The notes under the pieces were generated by a model that saw only the letters and a list, made by a program, of their open reading frames with translations, searched no databases and had not been told where the DNA came from. The position numbers and the translations under genes are program-made. This document shows, one piece after another, positions 1 to 5,938 of a stretch of DNA of 8,888 nt. Position 1 is the first letter of the stretch; the number at the start of each line of letters is the position of its first letter. This stretch comes from CAYGUK01 sp964352985. GTDB lineage: Bacteria; Pseudomonadota; Gammaproteobacteria; JAHCLG01. The stretch is taken from NCBI GenBank assembly GCA_964352985.1, contig CAYGUK010000140.1, forward strand, positions 1 to 8,888. Reading direction: 5' to 3'.

Positions 1-253
1 CACCTACTTTTATTTTACTAATTTTCCTACCACACTTCATGACTTCACCACTTAAGTCAAAGCCAAAAATAACTGGAAATTTCAAGGGTAGAAGCCAACG
101 CAACATTCCTTTTCGTAACTTCCAATCTATCGGATTTACACTAGCCGCTATTATTTTAATTAAGACTTCGTCATCTTTCATCGTAGGATCCGGCAAGTCA
201 ACTATTTGAAAATTATCCGCACTTCCATATTTTTTAACAATTGCTGCTCTCAT
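1..253 (-). CDS. MDR-family NAD(P)-dependent oxidoreductase (quinone oxidoreductase-like), partial
   Basis: This is the N-terminal 84 codons of a medium-chain dehydrogenase/reductase; the rest lies before the window start. The protein begins MRAAIVKKYGSADNFQI, the usual GroES-like opening of quinone oxidoreductases. It then shows VLIKIIAASVNPIDWKLRKG and GFDLSGEV, the matches to the family's 'V.A..VNP.D...R.G' and 'G.D..G.V' patterns. Members reduce quinones or enones with NAD(P)H in the cytoplasm. The cysteine typical of the catalytic zinc site is absent where expected (NPIDWK), which suggests the zinc-free quinone-reductase branch, but the cofactor domain is not visible. The ATG is supported by an SD (AAGGAT, 260-265) that overlaps the stop codon of the upstream gene. 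The 10-nt gap implies co-transcription and possible translational coupling. The substrate cannot be told. Confidence 0.85.
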   Translation of the reverse strand, partial: MRAAIVKKYGSADNFQIVDLPDPTMKDDEVLIKIIAASVNPIDWKLRKGMLRWLLPLKFPVIFGFDLSGEVMKCGRKISKIKVG

Positions 254-263
254 AAATTTATCC

Positions 264-1310
264 TTATGAATTTTGCATTGGTTCTCGCCATAGCGTGATA
301 AATAGTGCCATAATTGCCGGTCCAAGAAATAAACCAATTAAGCCCATTGTTTCAACACCACCTAAAATACCAAATAATACGGCTAAAAATGGTAATCGAA
401 TTGCACTACCAATTAGATTAGGTCTGACAAAATGATCTGAAATTAACATTACGATCGTGCCAATAATTAAAATTACAATTCCAGAAATCAAACTTTCTTT
501 AATAAATAAAATTAGTGTCACAATAACAAATGCTATTGGCGCACCAAAAGGAATCATCGCTAAAATTGCTGTAAACAATCCTAGAATAGCTGGAGCAGGT
601 ACGTTGGTGATCGAATAAATGATTCCCATAATAATTCCTACACCAAAACCAACAAGTACTGAACCATTGACAATGGCTCTTATCGCCTGTGGAAAATCTT
701 TAGAATATAAATGCCATCTATCCCCTAAACAATATTCTCCAATTCGATGCAATTGTTTATTTATTTTAGGTCCATCTTTAAATAGGAAAAATAAACAAAG
801 TAACGTAAACCCTAATATTACACTACGATGAACTACTTGTAGACCAATTATTTTAATGAAATGACTTGCCGGGCTAATTGCATGTTGTGACAATTTTAAT
901 AATTGACTGATGCCTTGTGGCTGACCTAAAAAGCGATTCCAGCTATCTTGCAAATAACTTTTCATCAAAGGTAAATGTTGCATCCAAAACGGTGGTGCAA
1001 TTCCTTTCTCATTAGCCTTAATTAAAAAGAGCGCCAACATATGAGCTTCTTGCACTACTATGGTTAATAACCATGAAATTGGAATTGCAATAATAATCGT
1101 AATAAACGCTGTGATGATAAAAGCTGAAATCGCATCTTTACCACCACAGTAACTGTGGATCTTTTTGTAGAGTGGCCAACAAACAATTGTAATTAACCCT
1201 GCCCATGCAAGAGGTAGAATAAAACGATGTGCCACGTATAAAGCCGCTAGAATAATAGCCACTGAAAATATCGAGCTAATAGTATATCTTTGTTTTTGTT
1301 CCATTTTCAT
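264..1310 (-). CDS. AI-2E/YdiK-family membrane transporter
   Basis: The product is a 348-residue polytopic inner-membrane protein of the AI-2E transporter family (E. coli members YdiK, YhhQ-unrelated TqsA, PerM). The topology fits the family: hydrophobic segments at about 12-28, 30-46 and 62-86, a soluble amphipathic stretch at about 90-155, then segments at about 158-177, 213-235, 240-270, 274-291 and 303-340. Conserved family features are visible: ILGLFTAILAMIPFGAP (242-258), DHFVRPNLIG (292-301), and the glycine-rich FGILGG...GLIGLFLGPAI in the last helices. Some family members are linked to autoinducer-2 export and others to sodium/proton exchange, so the substrate is open. No strong SD precedes the ATG at 1310; ATG at 1304 (residue 3) is an equally possible start. 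It lies 10 nt upstream of the oxidoreductase and 59 nt downstream of the BtpA gene. Confidence 0.88.
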   Translation of the reverse strand: MKMEQKQRYTISSIFSVAIILAALYVAHRFILPLAWAGLITIVCWPLYKKIHSYCGGKDAISAFIITAFITIIIAIPISWLLTIVVQEAHMLALFLIKANEKGIAPPFWMQHLPLMKSYLQDSWNRFLGQPQGISQLLKLSQHAISPASHFIKIIGLQVVHRSVILGFTLLCLFFLFKDGPKINKQLHRIGEYCLGDRWHLYSKDFPQAIRAIVNGSVLVGFGVGIIMGIIYSITNVPAPAILGLFTAILAMIPFGAPIAFVIVTLILFIKESLISGIVILIIGTIVMLISDHFVRPNLIGSAIRLPFLAVLFGILGGVETMGLIGLFLGPAIMALFITLWREPMQNS

Positions 1311-1335
1311 TTACGCTTACAAAATATAATTGGTA

Positions 1336-1364
1336 AGTGTAAAACGAAGAAATAGTGAGTGCAA
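1336..1364 (-). promoter_or_regulatory. Putative sigma-70 promoter for the transporter-oxidoreductase pair
   Basis: Read on the minus strand, TTGCAC (1359-1364) and TACACT (1336-1341) are separated by exactly 17 nt. They sit in the 59-nt gap between the BtpA gene stop and the transporter start. The match to TTGACA/TATAAT is fair. This would give the two distal genes their own transcription besides read-through from cbpA-cbpM-btpA. In AT-rich DNA such matches arise by chance, so this is only a suggestion. Confidence 0.35.
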
Positions 1365-1369
1365 ATATG

Positions 1370-2149
1370 TTATAAAAAAGAGAAAAATTGTTTTACCCTT
1401 TTTTCATCCACATGATTTTTTGCCTGCCCCTCAAACTTAAAATAACTTCCCACGATAAAGCCATCTGCTAAAGGTTTATAATCATTTATATTTTCAAGAG
1501 TGATGCCACTCCCAATTAAGACAGGACATGTTGTGTGATTTTTAACATAAGTAAGATTTTCTATATCTGCAGGCTTACCCGTTAAATTACCTGACACAAT
1601 AATAGCATCCGCCAATCCTCTAACACATAAATCATCTACATCTAAAGTAATATCACGATCAGTTAAACTAGAAGCATGTTTAACAGCAACATCTGCAAAA
1701 ATTAACGCCTGAGATTTCAATGATTGTTTTAAACGCAATGTTTTGTAAGCTAAACCTTGTATAATGCCTTGATCAGTAAGCATAGCGCCAGTATGAATGT
1801 TGACACGTATAAATTCAGCATCTACTGAAGCTGCAATTGCCATTGCCGCTATCGCATCGTTACGTAATACATTGATTCCAAGAGGTATCGTAATCGCATT
1901 TCTTATCTCACGACTAATCGCAGCCATTGCTGCAATAGTTTCTGCTGGTACATTATTTGGGTAAAAGGGACAGTCATTAAAATTTTCTATAATTAATGCA
2001 TTTGCACCATGTTTCTGGAAAATTAATGCTTCATTATAAGCCTGTTGATAAATCGTATCTAAATCACCATTATATAATGGTGCGCCTGGTAAGGCTGGTA
2101 AATGTATTGTAGGAATGATTGGCTTTTGATTATTAAAAAGTGATTGCAT
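1370..2149 (-). CDS. btpA: BtpA/SgcQ-family TIM-barrel protein
   Basis: This 259-residue cytoplasmic protein matches the BtpA family in length and motifs. IHLPALPGAP (15-24) is the family's N-terminal strand and loop. IIENFNDCPFY (53-63), GINVLRNDA (91-99), FIRVNIHTGA (113-122), ADVAVKHA (152-159), GSGITLEN (213-220) and ADGFIVGSYFK (228-238) mark successive strands of a (beta/alpha)8 barrel; the last two resemble a phosphate-binding site. The name comes from cyanobacterial BtpA, needed for photosystem I stability. That role cannot apply in a non-photosynthetic bacterium, and the biochemical function of the family elsewhere is not settled. The start overlaps the cbpM stop as TAATG, with GAGGAAG just upstream as SD, so translation is almost certainly coupled to cbpM. 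The gene lacks an obvious promoter of its own. Confidence 0.9.
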   Translation of the reverse strand: MQSLFNNQKPIIPTIHLPALPGAPLYNGDLDTIYQQAYNEALIFQKHGANALIIENFNDCPFYPNNVPAETIAAMAAISREIRNAITIPLGINVLRNDAIAAMAIAASVDAEFIRVNIHTGAMLTDQGIIQGLAYKTLRLKQSLKSQALIFADVAVKHASSLTDRDITLDVDDLCVRGLADAIIVSGNLTGKPADIENLTYVKNHTTCPVLIGSGITLENINDYKPLADGFIVGSYFKFEGQAKNHVDEKRVKQFFSFL

Positions 2150-2448
2150 TATTCTTCCTCAAGTAAATGTTTGCGTAATGTTGCAAGTTCTACTCTCATA
2201 TCATCTATTTCATCTAGTAATTGAAGTGAAAGCGCTATACCTGCTAAATTTATTTTTAAATCTTGGTGTAAACGAAGTGCCTTTTGCACTCTGGTGATAC
2301 TATGAGATTGAAATTGCCAAGGCTGTGTCGTTTCTATTGGTTCAACTATACCATGATTAACCATTTCAACGATAAATTCACAATGCACGCCACAAGCATC
2401 AGAAATTTCAGTTAAAGAAATCATTAAAGATTCATCAAGTAATTTCAT
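2149..2448 (-). CDS. cbpM: Chaperone modulatory protein CbpM
   Basis: CbpM binds the J domain of CbpA and inhibits its co-chaperone activity and DNA binding. The 99-residue product is close to E. coli CbpM (101 residues). It has a MerR-like helix-turn-helix region (about 11-37, SLTEISDACGV...GIVEP) followed by a long helical segment (about 53-95, RVQKALRLHQDL...LRKHL) rich in leucine and charged residues. An in-frame ATG exists at 2547, but I chose ATG at 2448. It has an excellent SD (TGGAGG, 2455-2460) spaced 6 nt, it lies 1 nt after the cbpA stop, and the resulting N-terminus MKLLDESLMISLTEI fits the family. The longer start would overlap cbpA by about 98 nt and add a basic, unrelated extension. 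The neighbour cbpA is the expected partner. Confidence 0.93.
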   Translation of the reverse strand: MKLLDESLMISLTEISDACGVHCEFIVEMVNHGIVEPIETTQPWQFQSHSITRVQKALRLHQDLKINLAGIALSLQLLDEIDDMRVELATLRKHLLEEE

Positions 2449-2449
2449 A

Positions 2450-3385
2450 TTATACCTCCAATGCTTGTCTTGGGTTAAATGGCATTGCTTCCGCCATTTG
2501 TCGATAGATAGCTTTTGATTTTTCATCAATCGCTTTTGGCGTTTCAATTTTAAGTATTAAATATTGATCACCGGGAATTTTGCCAGGAAGTCCCCTACCC
2601 TTAAGCCGCAATTTTTGTCCGCCTTGTGAGTTTGCAGGAATTTTCATTTGCACGTTTCCATGTAATGTCGGAATATTAATTTCTGCACCTAACGCTGCTT
2701 CCCATGGTGTAATTGGTAAAGTTAAAAATATATCTTTGCCTTTACATTGGAAAAGATGATGATCTTGACACTGAATCTCTAAAAATAGATCGCCTGCTTT
2801 TGCACCACCTAAACCTGGGTAACCTTGCCCTTGTAAACGAATTTGCTGACCTGACATAACTCCCTTTGGTATTTTTACTTTTAGTGAGCGTGTTTTATTT
2901 ATAACGCTACCATTATTAGTTATTTCTCTCACAGGAATTTGAATCATTACTTCGCGACCATGATACGCATCCTCCAAGCTCACTGATAATTTACTTTGAA
3001 TATCTTCACCTCGATGTTGATACTGTTGCTGCTGACGAAAACCACTTTGTTGTTGTCCAAATAATTCCTCGAAAAAATCACTGAAATTTGCATTTGATGT
3101 TTCCGTGTAACTAGGCCCACGATGCTGATATTCCCATCCTGGCGGAGGGTTAAAATTTTCTCCTCCTTGATAAGAATTCGATAAATTATCGTAAGCTTGT
3201 TTTTTTTCAGGATCACTTAATACCTCGTAAGCTTCACCGATTTCTTTAAATTTTTCTTCAGCATTTTCTTCTTTGCTTACATCCGGATGATATTTTCGCG
3301 CAAGTTTTCGGTACTGGCGTTTTATTTCATCAGGTGTTGCATCTTTCGATAACCCCATGATTTCATAATAATCTTTATATTCCAT
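2450..3385 (-). CDS. cbpA: DnaJ-class co-chaperone CbpA (curved DNA-binding protein)
   Basis: CbpA is a J-domain partner of DnaK that stimulates its ATPase and delivers substrates. In E. coli it also binds curved DNA as a nucleoid protein. The 311-residue product is near the E. coli length (306). The J domain spans about 4-68 with the catalytic HPD at 33-35 (YHPDVSK). A linker follows, with FFEELFGQ at about 104-111 and a glutamine-rich stretch at about 111-123. Two C-terminal substrate-binding domains follow (about 128-205 and 210-285), with KIPKGVMSGQQIRLQGQG and GDLFLEI as landmarks. The CxxCxGxG zinc repeats of true DnaJ are absent, as expected for CbpA. The SD is weak (AGAGA about 6 nt from the ATG). 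It is first in the cbpA-cbpM-btpA cluster, and the stop is 1 nt before cbpM. Confidence 0.95.
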   Translation of the reverse strand: MEYKDYYEIMGLSKDATPDEIKRQYRKLARKYHPDVSKEENAEEKFKEIGEAYEVLSDPEKKQAYDNLSNSYQGGENFNPPPGWEYQHRGPSYTETSNANFSDFFEELFGQQQSGFRQQQQYQHRGEDIQSKLSVSLEDAYHGREVMIQIPVREITNNGSVINKTRSLKVKIPKGVMSGQQIRLQGQGYPGLGGAKAGDLFLEIQCQDHHLFQCKGKDIFLTLPITPWEAALGAEINIPTLHGNVQMKIPANSQGGQKLRLKGRGLPGKIPGDQYLILKIETPKAIDEKSKAIYRQMAEAMPFNPRQALEV

Positions 3386-3421
3386 TACTTATCTCTATAT
3401 TGGAGGAAAGTAACAAAATGT

Positions 3422-3449
3422 ATTGTAAAAGATAGTCTGTTGTAAACAA
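3422..3449 (-). promoter_or_regulatory. Putative promoter of cbpA
   Basis: On the minus strand, TTGTTT (3444-3449) and TACAAT (3422-3427) are 16 nt apart. The predicted transcription start falls about 30 nt before the cbpA ATG. The -10 is good and the -35 moderate. No heat-shock (sigma-32) consensus was seen in the region. Chance matches are common in such AT-rich DNA. Confidence 0.35.
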
Positions 3450-3464
3450 AAATTAGAAAATTAC

Positions 3465-3492
3465 TTGCATTATATATTTAAAACATTATAAT
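3465..3492 (+). promoter_or_regulatory. Putative sigma-70 promoter reading into the G+C island
   Basis: TTGCAT (3465-3470) and a perfect TATAAT (3487-3492) are separated by 16 nt on the plus strand. The predicted start is near 3499. No coding region follows for more than 300 bp, but the structured G+C island does. That is why I link this promoter to a possible RNA gene. The surrounding sequence is about 88% A+T, so a chance match is a real possibility. Confidence 0.4.
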
Positions 3493-3498
3493 TACTAA

Positions 3499-3640
3499 TA
3501 TTATTATTTTAAGCATAAAATAATATCTCATTAATGAATTTTAATGTAGTGCTCACGGTATTTTGCAACTCCCAAGTGCATAATCGCCACTCTTTACTGG
3601 CTTATTCGAAACGCGATTTCTCATCGCGTTTCAATTTATT
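3499..3640 (+). ncRNA. Candidate structured small RNA (unrecognised)
   Basis: This is inferred from structure and composition, not from homology. After an AT-rich leader the sequence turns to about 46% G+C at 3551-3632. It can form three hairpins in a row. The first pairs 3564-3566 and 3568-3570 with 3575-3580, with one bulged A and a CCCA loop. The second pairs GCCA (3586-3589) with TGGC (3598-3601). The third is the perfect 10-bp hairpin at 3608-3632. The order promoter, hairpins, strong final hairpin, T-rich tail fits a small RNA of about 140 nt. I could not match it to 6S RNA, SRP RNA, tmRNA, RNase P RNA or a tRNA. The alternatives are a degenerate repeat element, or a leader or operator for cbpA on the other strand. 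Confidence 0.3.
3608..3632 (+). terminator. Perfect 10-bp hairpin, possible terminator
   Basis: GAAACGCGAT (3608-3617) pairs perfectly with ATCGCGTTTC (3623-3632) around a 5-nt loop, TTCTC. The stem has five G-C pairs in an otherwise AT-rich gap. Downstream on the plus strand comes AATTTATTACATTTT, which is T-rich but not a clean U tract. No recognised gene ends just before it. It would terminate the candidate small RNA. Because the dyad is symmetric it could instead be a protein-binding site. Confidence 0.45.
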
Positions 3641-3755
3641 ACATTTTCACTCAACACATTCATAACTAAACAATCTTAGATAAAACACTCAATTATTTTA
3701 TTAATTTTCGTGATTTATACGCTAGTAAATCTCTACACAAGTAAAAAATACAATC

Positions 3756-3784
3756 TAGTCAACAGACTAAACATCAGACTAAAC
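3756..3784. repeat. Tandem 12-bp repeat with overlapping inverted repeat
   Basis: CAGACTAAAC occurs at 3763-3772 and again at 3775-3784, a 12-bp period. TAGTC (3756-3760) is an inverted copy of GACTA (3765-3769), giving a short dyad beside the direct repeats. The array ends about 58 bp before the ATG of the gene at 3843, a suitable place for an operator. No known regulator site was recognised. Confidence 0.4.
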
Positions 3785-3842
3785 TCAATTTTTCCATTTT
3801 AGATATTTTAATTTATTTTCAAAAAGAAAATACAGGAGAATT

Positions 3843-4466
3843 ATGTCTACAACCCAATCTGAAATTGACTTTGAATCACTTGTTTGTCACGAAGATAGCG
3901 AAGCCGTATTTAAAGAAATTCAACATTATAATGAACAAGAAAAAAAACATGAAGATGAGAGTACTCAAGATTTACAACATATAATAAAACATGCCCAAAG
4001 CCGACTTGAATTCTATCAATCACTGATAAAAGAATTAAACGAAAAAAAAGGCACAGCATTAGAGAAGTTAATAAATTTTGTTATTTCTGATTCAGAGATA
4101 GATTATAATTCAATTAATTGTCTTGAAAAAGCACTTAATATCTGTCAAGAACATAAAATAGTACACGTGCAAAATATTTATGAAGCTAAACAAAAACTAA
4201 AATGCCAGTCAAAAAGTCATGGCGCAAGCTTACAAAAAAAAGCAACAACACCCCCCAAAATTACGGTAACAAACTTAACAACAAGATACGCTTATTTTAG
4301 TTCTTGTAACCAGAATCCTTTTGCCTATATTCCTCCTGGTCATAAAGCGGTAGTTGAAAATAATCCACTAGAATGGAGTCCCAATGGTAAAAGAGTCATG
4401 GACAGAGTATCGTCATTAACGCTGGAAGAGATAAATCCCAAAAAAATAAGGAAATCCTATTTTTAA
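3843..4466 (+). CDS. Orphan hydrophilic protein with coiled-coil region
   Basis: I do not recognise this 207-residue protein. It has no signal peptide and no membrane segment. Residues about 17-78 are rich in Glu, Lys, Gln and His with heptad-like leucine/isoleucine spacing (for example LQHIIKHAQSRLEFYQSLI), so they are likely helical or coiled coil. Residues about 90-122 form a second helical stretch. After a basic linker rich in Lys and Thr (about 123-138), the C-terminal part (about 139-207) looks different: beta-prone, with aromatic residues and prolines (ITVTNLTTRYAYF, AYIPPGHKAVV), ending in the basic KKIRKSYF. Five cysteines lie at 15, 93, 101, 121 and 155. The start has a clear SD (AGGAGA, 3834-3839). 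The gene carries three A8 tracts and a C6 tract. A secreted effector or a structural protein is possible, but nothing in the sequence proves either. Confidence 0.8.
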   Translation: MSTTQSEIDFESLVCHEDSEAVFKEIQHYNEQEKKHEDESTQDLQHIIKHAQSRLEFYQSLIKELNEKKGTALEKLINFVISDSEIDYNSINCLEKALNICQEHKIVHVQNIYEAKQKLKCQSKSHGASLQKKATTPPKITVTNLTTRYAYFSSCNQNPFAYIPPGHKAVVENNPLEWSPNGKRVMDRVSSLTLEEINPKKIRKSYF

Positions 4467-4538
4467 TATAAAAAACATTAGATTTTTACAAATTGTTTAA
4501 TCATTTGAAATAAGTTATATTCCTGCTTTTTCGTTAAC

Positions 4539-4553
4539 TATAAAATAGAGGAA
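4539..4553 (+). promoter_or_regulatory. Possible -10 element and SD of the small exported protein
   Basis: TATAAA (4539-4544) stands just before an SD-like AGAGGAA (4547-4553), which is 9 nt from the ATG at 4563. No good -35 lies at the right distance; TTATAT 18 nt upstream is the best available. The SD is well supported. The -10 would leave almost no leader, so transcription may instead come from upstream. Confidence 0.25.
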
Positions 4554-4562
4554 TATCATTAA

Positions 4563-4997
4563 ATGAAAAAAATTATTCAGCTTTCTCTTTCAACAATCTT
4601 AACTTTAAGTTTACCCCTTATTGCTACTGCAGATGATTTTCATATTAATCAAGTAAGTAACACTTCATTTATGCTGGGGGATAATTACTTTTCAGGCTAC
4701 AAACCTACTCATCAAATTGTTTTTACACAACCAAAAAAATATGTTCATTGCTATGCAGATCAATCTTGGGTAAACACTCAGGATGTGACAATGGCCTATG
4801 TTGTAAGCAGCGGTAAAAATACTATACAAAGTCATGTCTATGGTGAACCTAGTAGAATCTATCAAAAAACACCTCATGAAATTATAACAATCAATGAAGA
4901 TTCTTCTGGAATTGTAAATATCAAAAGTCAAGATTACGGTCAATTAGCAGATATTCATTTACATATCAATTGCTGGCAAGACGATCTAAAAAATTAA
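4563..4997 (+). CDS. Small exported protein of unknown function
   Basis: The 144-residue product begins with a classical Sec signal peptide: MKK, a hydrophobic core (about 4-20), and an ATA cleavage site before DDFHI, predicted between residues 23 and 24. The mature protein is about 121 residues, beta-prone and polar, with two cysteines (63 in YVHCYAD and 137 in HINCWQD). They could form one disulfide bridge joining the middle to the C-terminus, as in many small periplasmic or secreted beta-sandwich proteins. I do not recognise the family. It lies 96 nt downstream of the orphan gene at 3843 and is followed by a strong hairpin, so it is the last gene of its transcript. No lipobox is present. 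Confidence 0.82.
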   Translation: MKKIIQLSLSTILTLSLPLIATADDFHINQVSNTSFMLGDNYFSGYKPTHQIVFTQPKKYVHCYADQSWVNTQDVTMAYVVSSGKNTIQSHVYGEPSRIYQKTPHEIITINEDSSGIVNIKSQDYGQLADIHLHINCWQDDLKN

Positions 4998-5035
4998 TAT
5001 TAAAATTTACTTGCAAAGAAATTAAAGTAATACTG

Positions 5036-5067
5036 AGAGATTTAAGATTGAATTATCTTAAATCTCT
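5036..5067 (+). terminator. Rho-independent terminator, 13-bp stem
   Basis: AGAGATTTAAGAT (5036-5048) pairs perfectly with ATCTTAAATCTCT (5055-5067) around a 6-nt loop (TGAATT). TTGTTATATT follows. It lies 38 nt after the stop of the exported protein and should end that transcript. The stem is long but AT-rich. Confidence 0.7.
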
Positions 5068-5077
5068 TTGTTATATT
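5048..5077 (+). promoter_or_regulatory. Putative methyltransferase promoter overlapping the terminator
   Basis: TTGAAT (5048-5053) lies in the terminator loop, and TATATT (5072-5077) follows after 18 nt. The expected start is near 5084, about 25 nt before the methyltransferase ATG. It is the only reasonable pair between the terminator and that gene. The call rests on the match alone. Confidence 0.3.
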
Positions 5078-5109
5078 ATGATTAATTTTTTTCATTCAAA
5101 CGGTGATGT

Positions 5110-5904
5110 ATGTCACTTCAAGATTATGTTTTAGGCGCTGACAATTTAGAGATGAAACGCTTATTAAGTCAAGCTAATGTATTTGATAGACACAGTAAAC
5201 CATTTATAACTCAAGCAATAAGACCTGGTGACAATGTTCTAGAAATTGGTTGTGGTAATGGCGGCGCAAGTCAAATTATTATGAGACAACTTGATCATCG
5301 AGGTCATTTAACTGCGATCGAATTACAAGAAAATTATATTCAATTCACGACCAATCGACTTAGTTCAAGTGGTTATTCTAATTTTACGTTACTCAAGCAA
5401 GATATTTCTACATTAAATGGCAGTAGCAAATTTGATGTAATTTATGGAAGAACAATTTTACATCATCTTTCTGATGCAAAAAAAGTTATTGCAGACTTAC
5501 TTAAGTTACTTAATCCTGGTGACAGGATCGCTTTTGAAGAACCTATCGTTAATGAATTACATTTCATTTCTGCTTCATCGGCCTATGTAAATATGATGGA
5601 ATGGTATAATCTACTAGGTGAGAAAAATGGAACAAATTTTATAATTGGAAAACATTTGCCACAATATTTTAATGAATTAAGTATTGAAACCCTGGAATTA
5701 CAATATGTTCAACCAGCGTTACTCAATAAAAGTGAAAGATCAATCATGTTTAACAATTCTGAAATATTTAAACCCATTTTTATAAAAGAAAATATAGTTG
5801 ATGAACTCACATTTAACCAAGCTCAACAAGAAATAAAGACTCTTATTGAGAGTAATAGCACATTATTTTATTTAAAAATTTGTCAAATTTTAGGACGCAA
5901 ATAA
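5110..5904 (+). CDS. Class I SAM-dependent methyltransferase
   Basis: The 264-residue product is a cytoplasmic Rossmann-fold methyltransferase. Motif I is VLEIGCGNGG (43-52), the SAM-binding glycine loop. The acidic residue ending strand 2 is E71 (AIELQENYI). D98 in LKQDIS (95-100) fits the adenine-contacting position. FDVIYGRTILHHLSD (108-122) is motif IV with its following helix, and GDRIAFEEP (137-145) is the next strand. This pattern is close to the UbiE/Coq5-like and small-molecule methyltransferase groups. The segment after about 150 is variable and lacks a substrate signature I can name. The ATG at 5110 has only a weak, closely placed SD (GGTGA, 5102-5106). The gene is probably monocistronic, with a terminator just upstream and a convergent gene ending 34 nt downstream. 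Confidence 0.9.
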   Translation: MSLQDYVLGADNLEMKRLLSQANVFDRHSKPFITQAIRPGDNVLEIGCGNGGASQIIMRQLDHRGHLTAIELQENYIQFTTNRLSSSGYSNFTLLKQDISTLNGSSKFDVIYGRTILHHLSDAKKVIADLLKLLNPGDRIAFEEPIVNELHFISASSAYVNMMEWYNLLGEKNGTNFIIGKHLPQYFNELSIETLELQYVQPALLNKSERSIMFNNSEIFKPIFIKENIVDELTFNQAQQEIKTLIESNSTLFYLKICQILGRK

Positions 5905-5938
5905 TTAAAGTTACTTAATTTATAGCTAATTTGTATTA

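Larger units (their letters stand above)
3386..3842. other. 457-bp intergenic region between divergent genes
   Basis: No convincing protein gene is present on either strand. The region holds upstream sequence for cbpA on the minus strand, upstream sequence for the orphan gene at 3843 on the plus strand, a candidate small RNA with a promoter-like pair, a perfect hairpin, and a tandem 12-bp repeat (each listed separately). Base composition is uneven: 3461-3540 contains about 12% G+C, while 3551-3632 contains about 46%. The stretch 3633-3755 shows nothing I can name. Confidence 0.7.

Noticed and set aside
619..831. Plus-strand reading frame of 70 codons
   Set aside because: It lies opposite the transporter gene, has no SD, and its product has no domain-like features.
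2449..2547. N-terminal extension of cbpM from an ATG at 2547
   Set aside because: It would overlap cbpA by about 98 nt in another frame. The ATG at 2448 has an ideal SD and gives the length expected for CbpM.
2980..3216. Minus-strand reading frame of 78 codons inside cbpA
   Set aside because: It is an alternative frame of the well-supported cbpA sequence.
3553..3624. A 23-codon reading frame on the minus strand inside the G+C island (begins MRNRVSNKPVKS)
   Set aside because: It has no SD, is very short, and its start lies inside the perfect hairpin. The composition is better explained by a structured RNA or repeat, though a remnant of a longer coding sequence cannot be excluded.
4692..4943. 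Minus-strand reading frame of 83 codons
   Set aside because: It is antisense to the exported protein gene, which has a clear SD and signal peptide.
5905..5938. Shared bidirectional terminator between the convergent methyltransferase and small membrane protein genes
   Set aside because: Only short, imperfect AT-rich complementarity around TAGCTA was found, with no stable stem.
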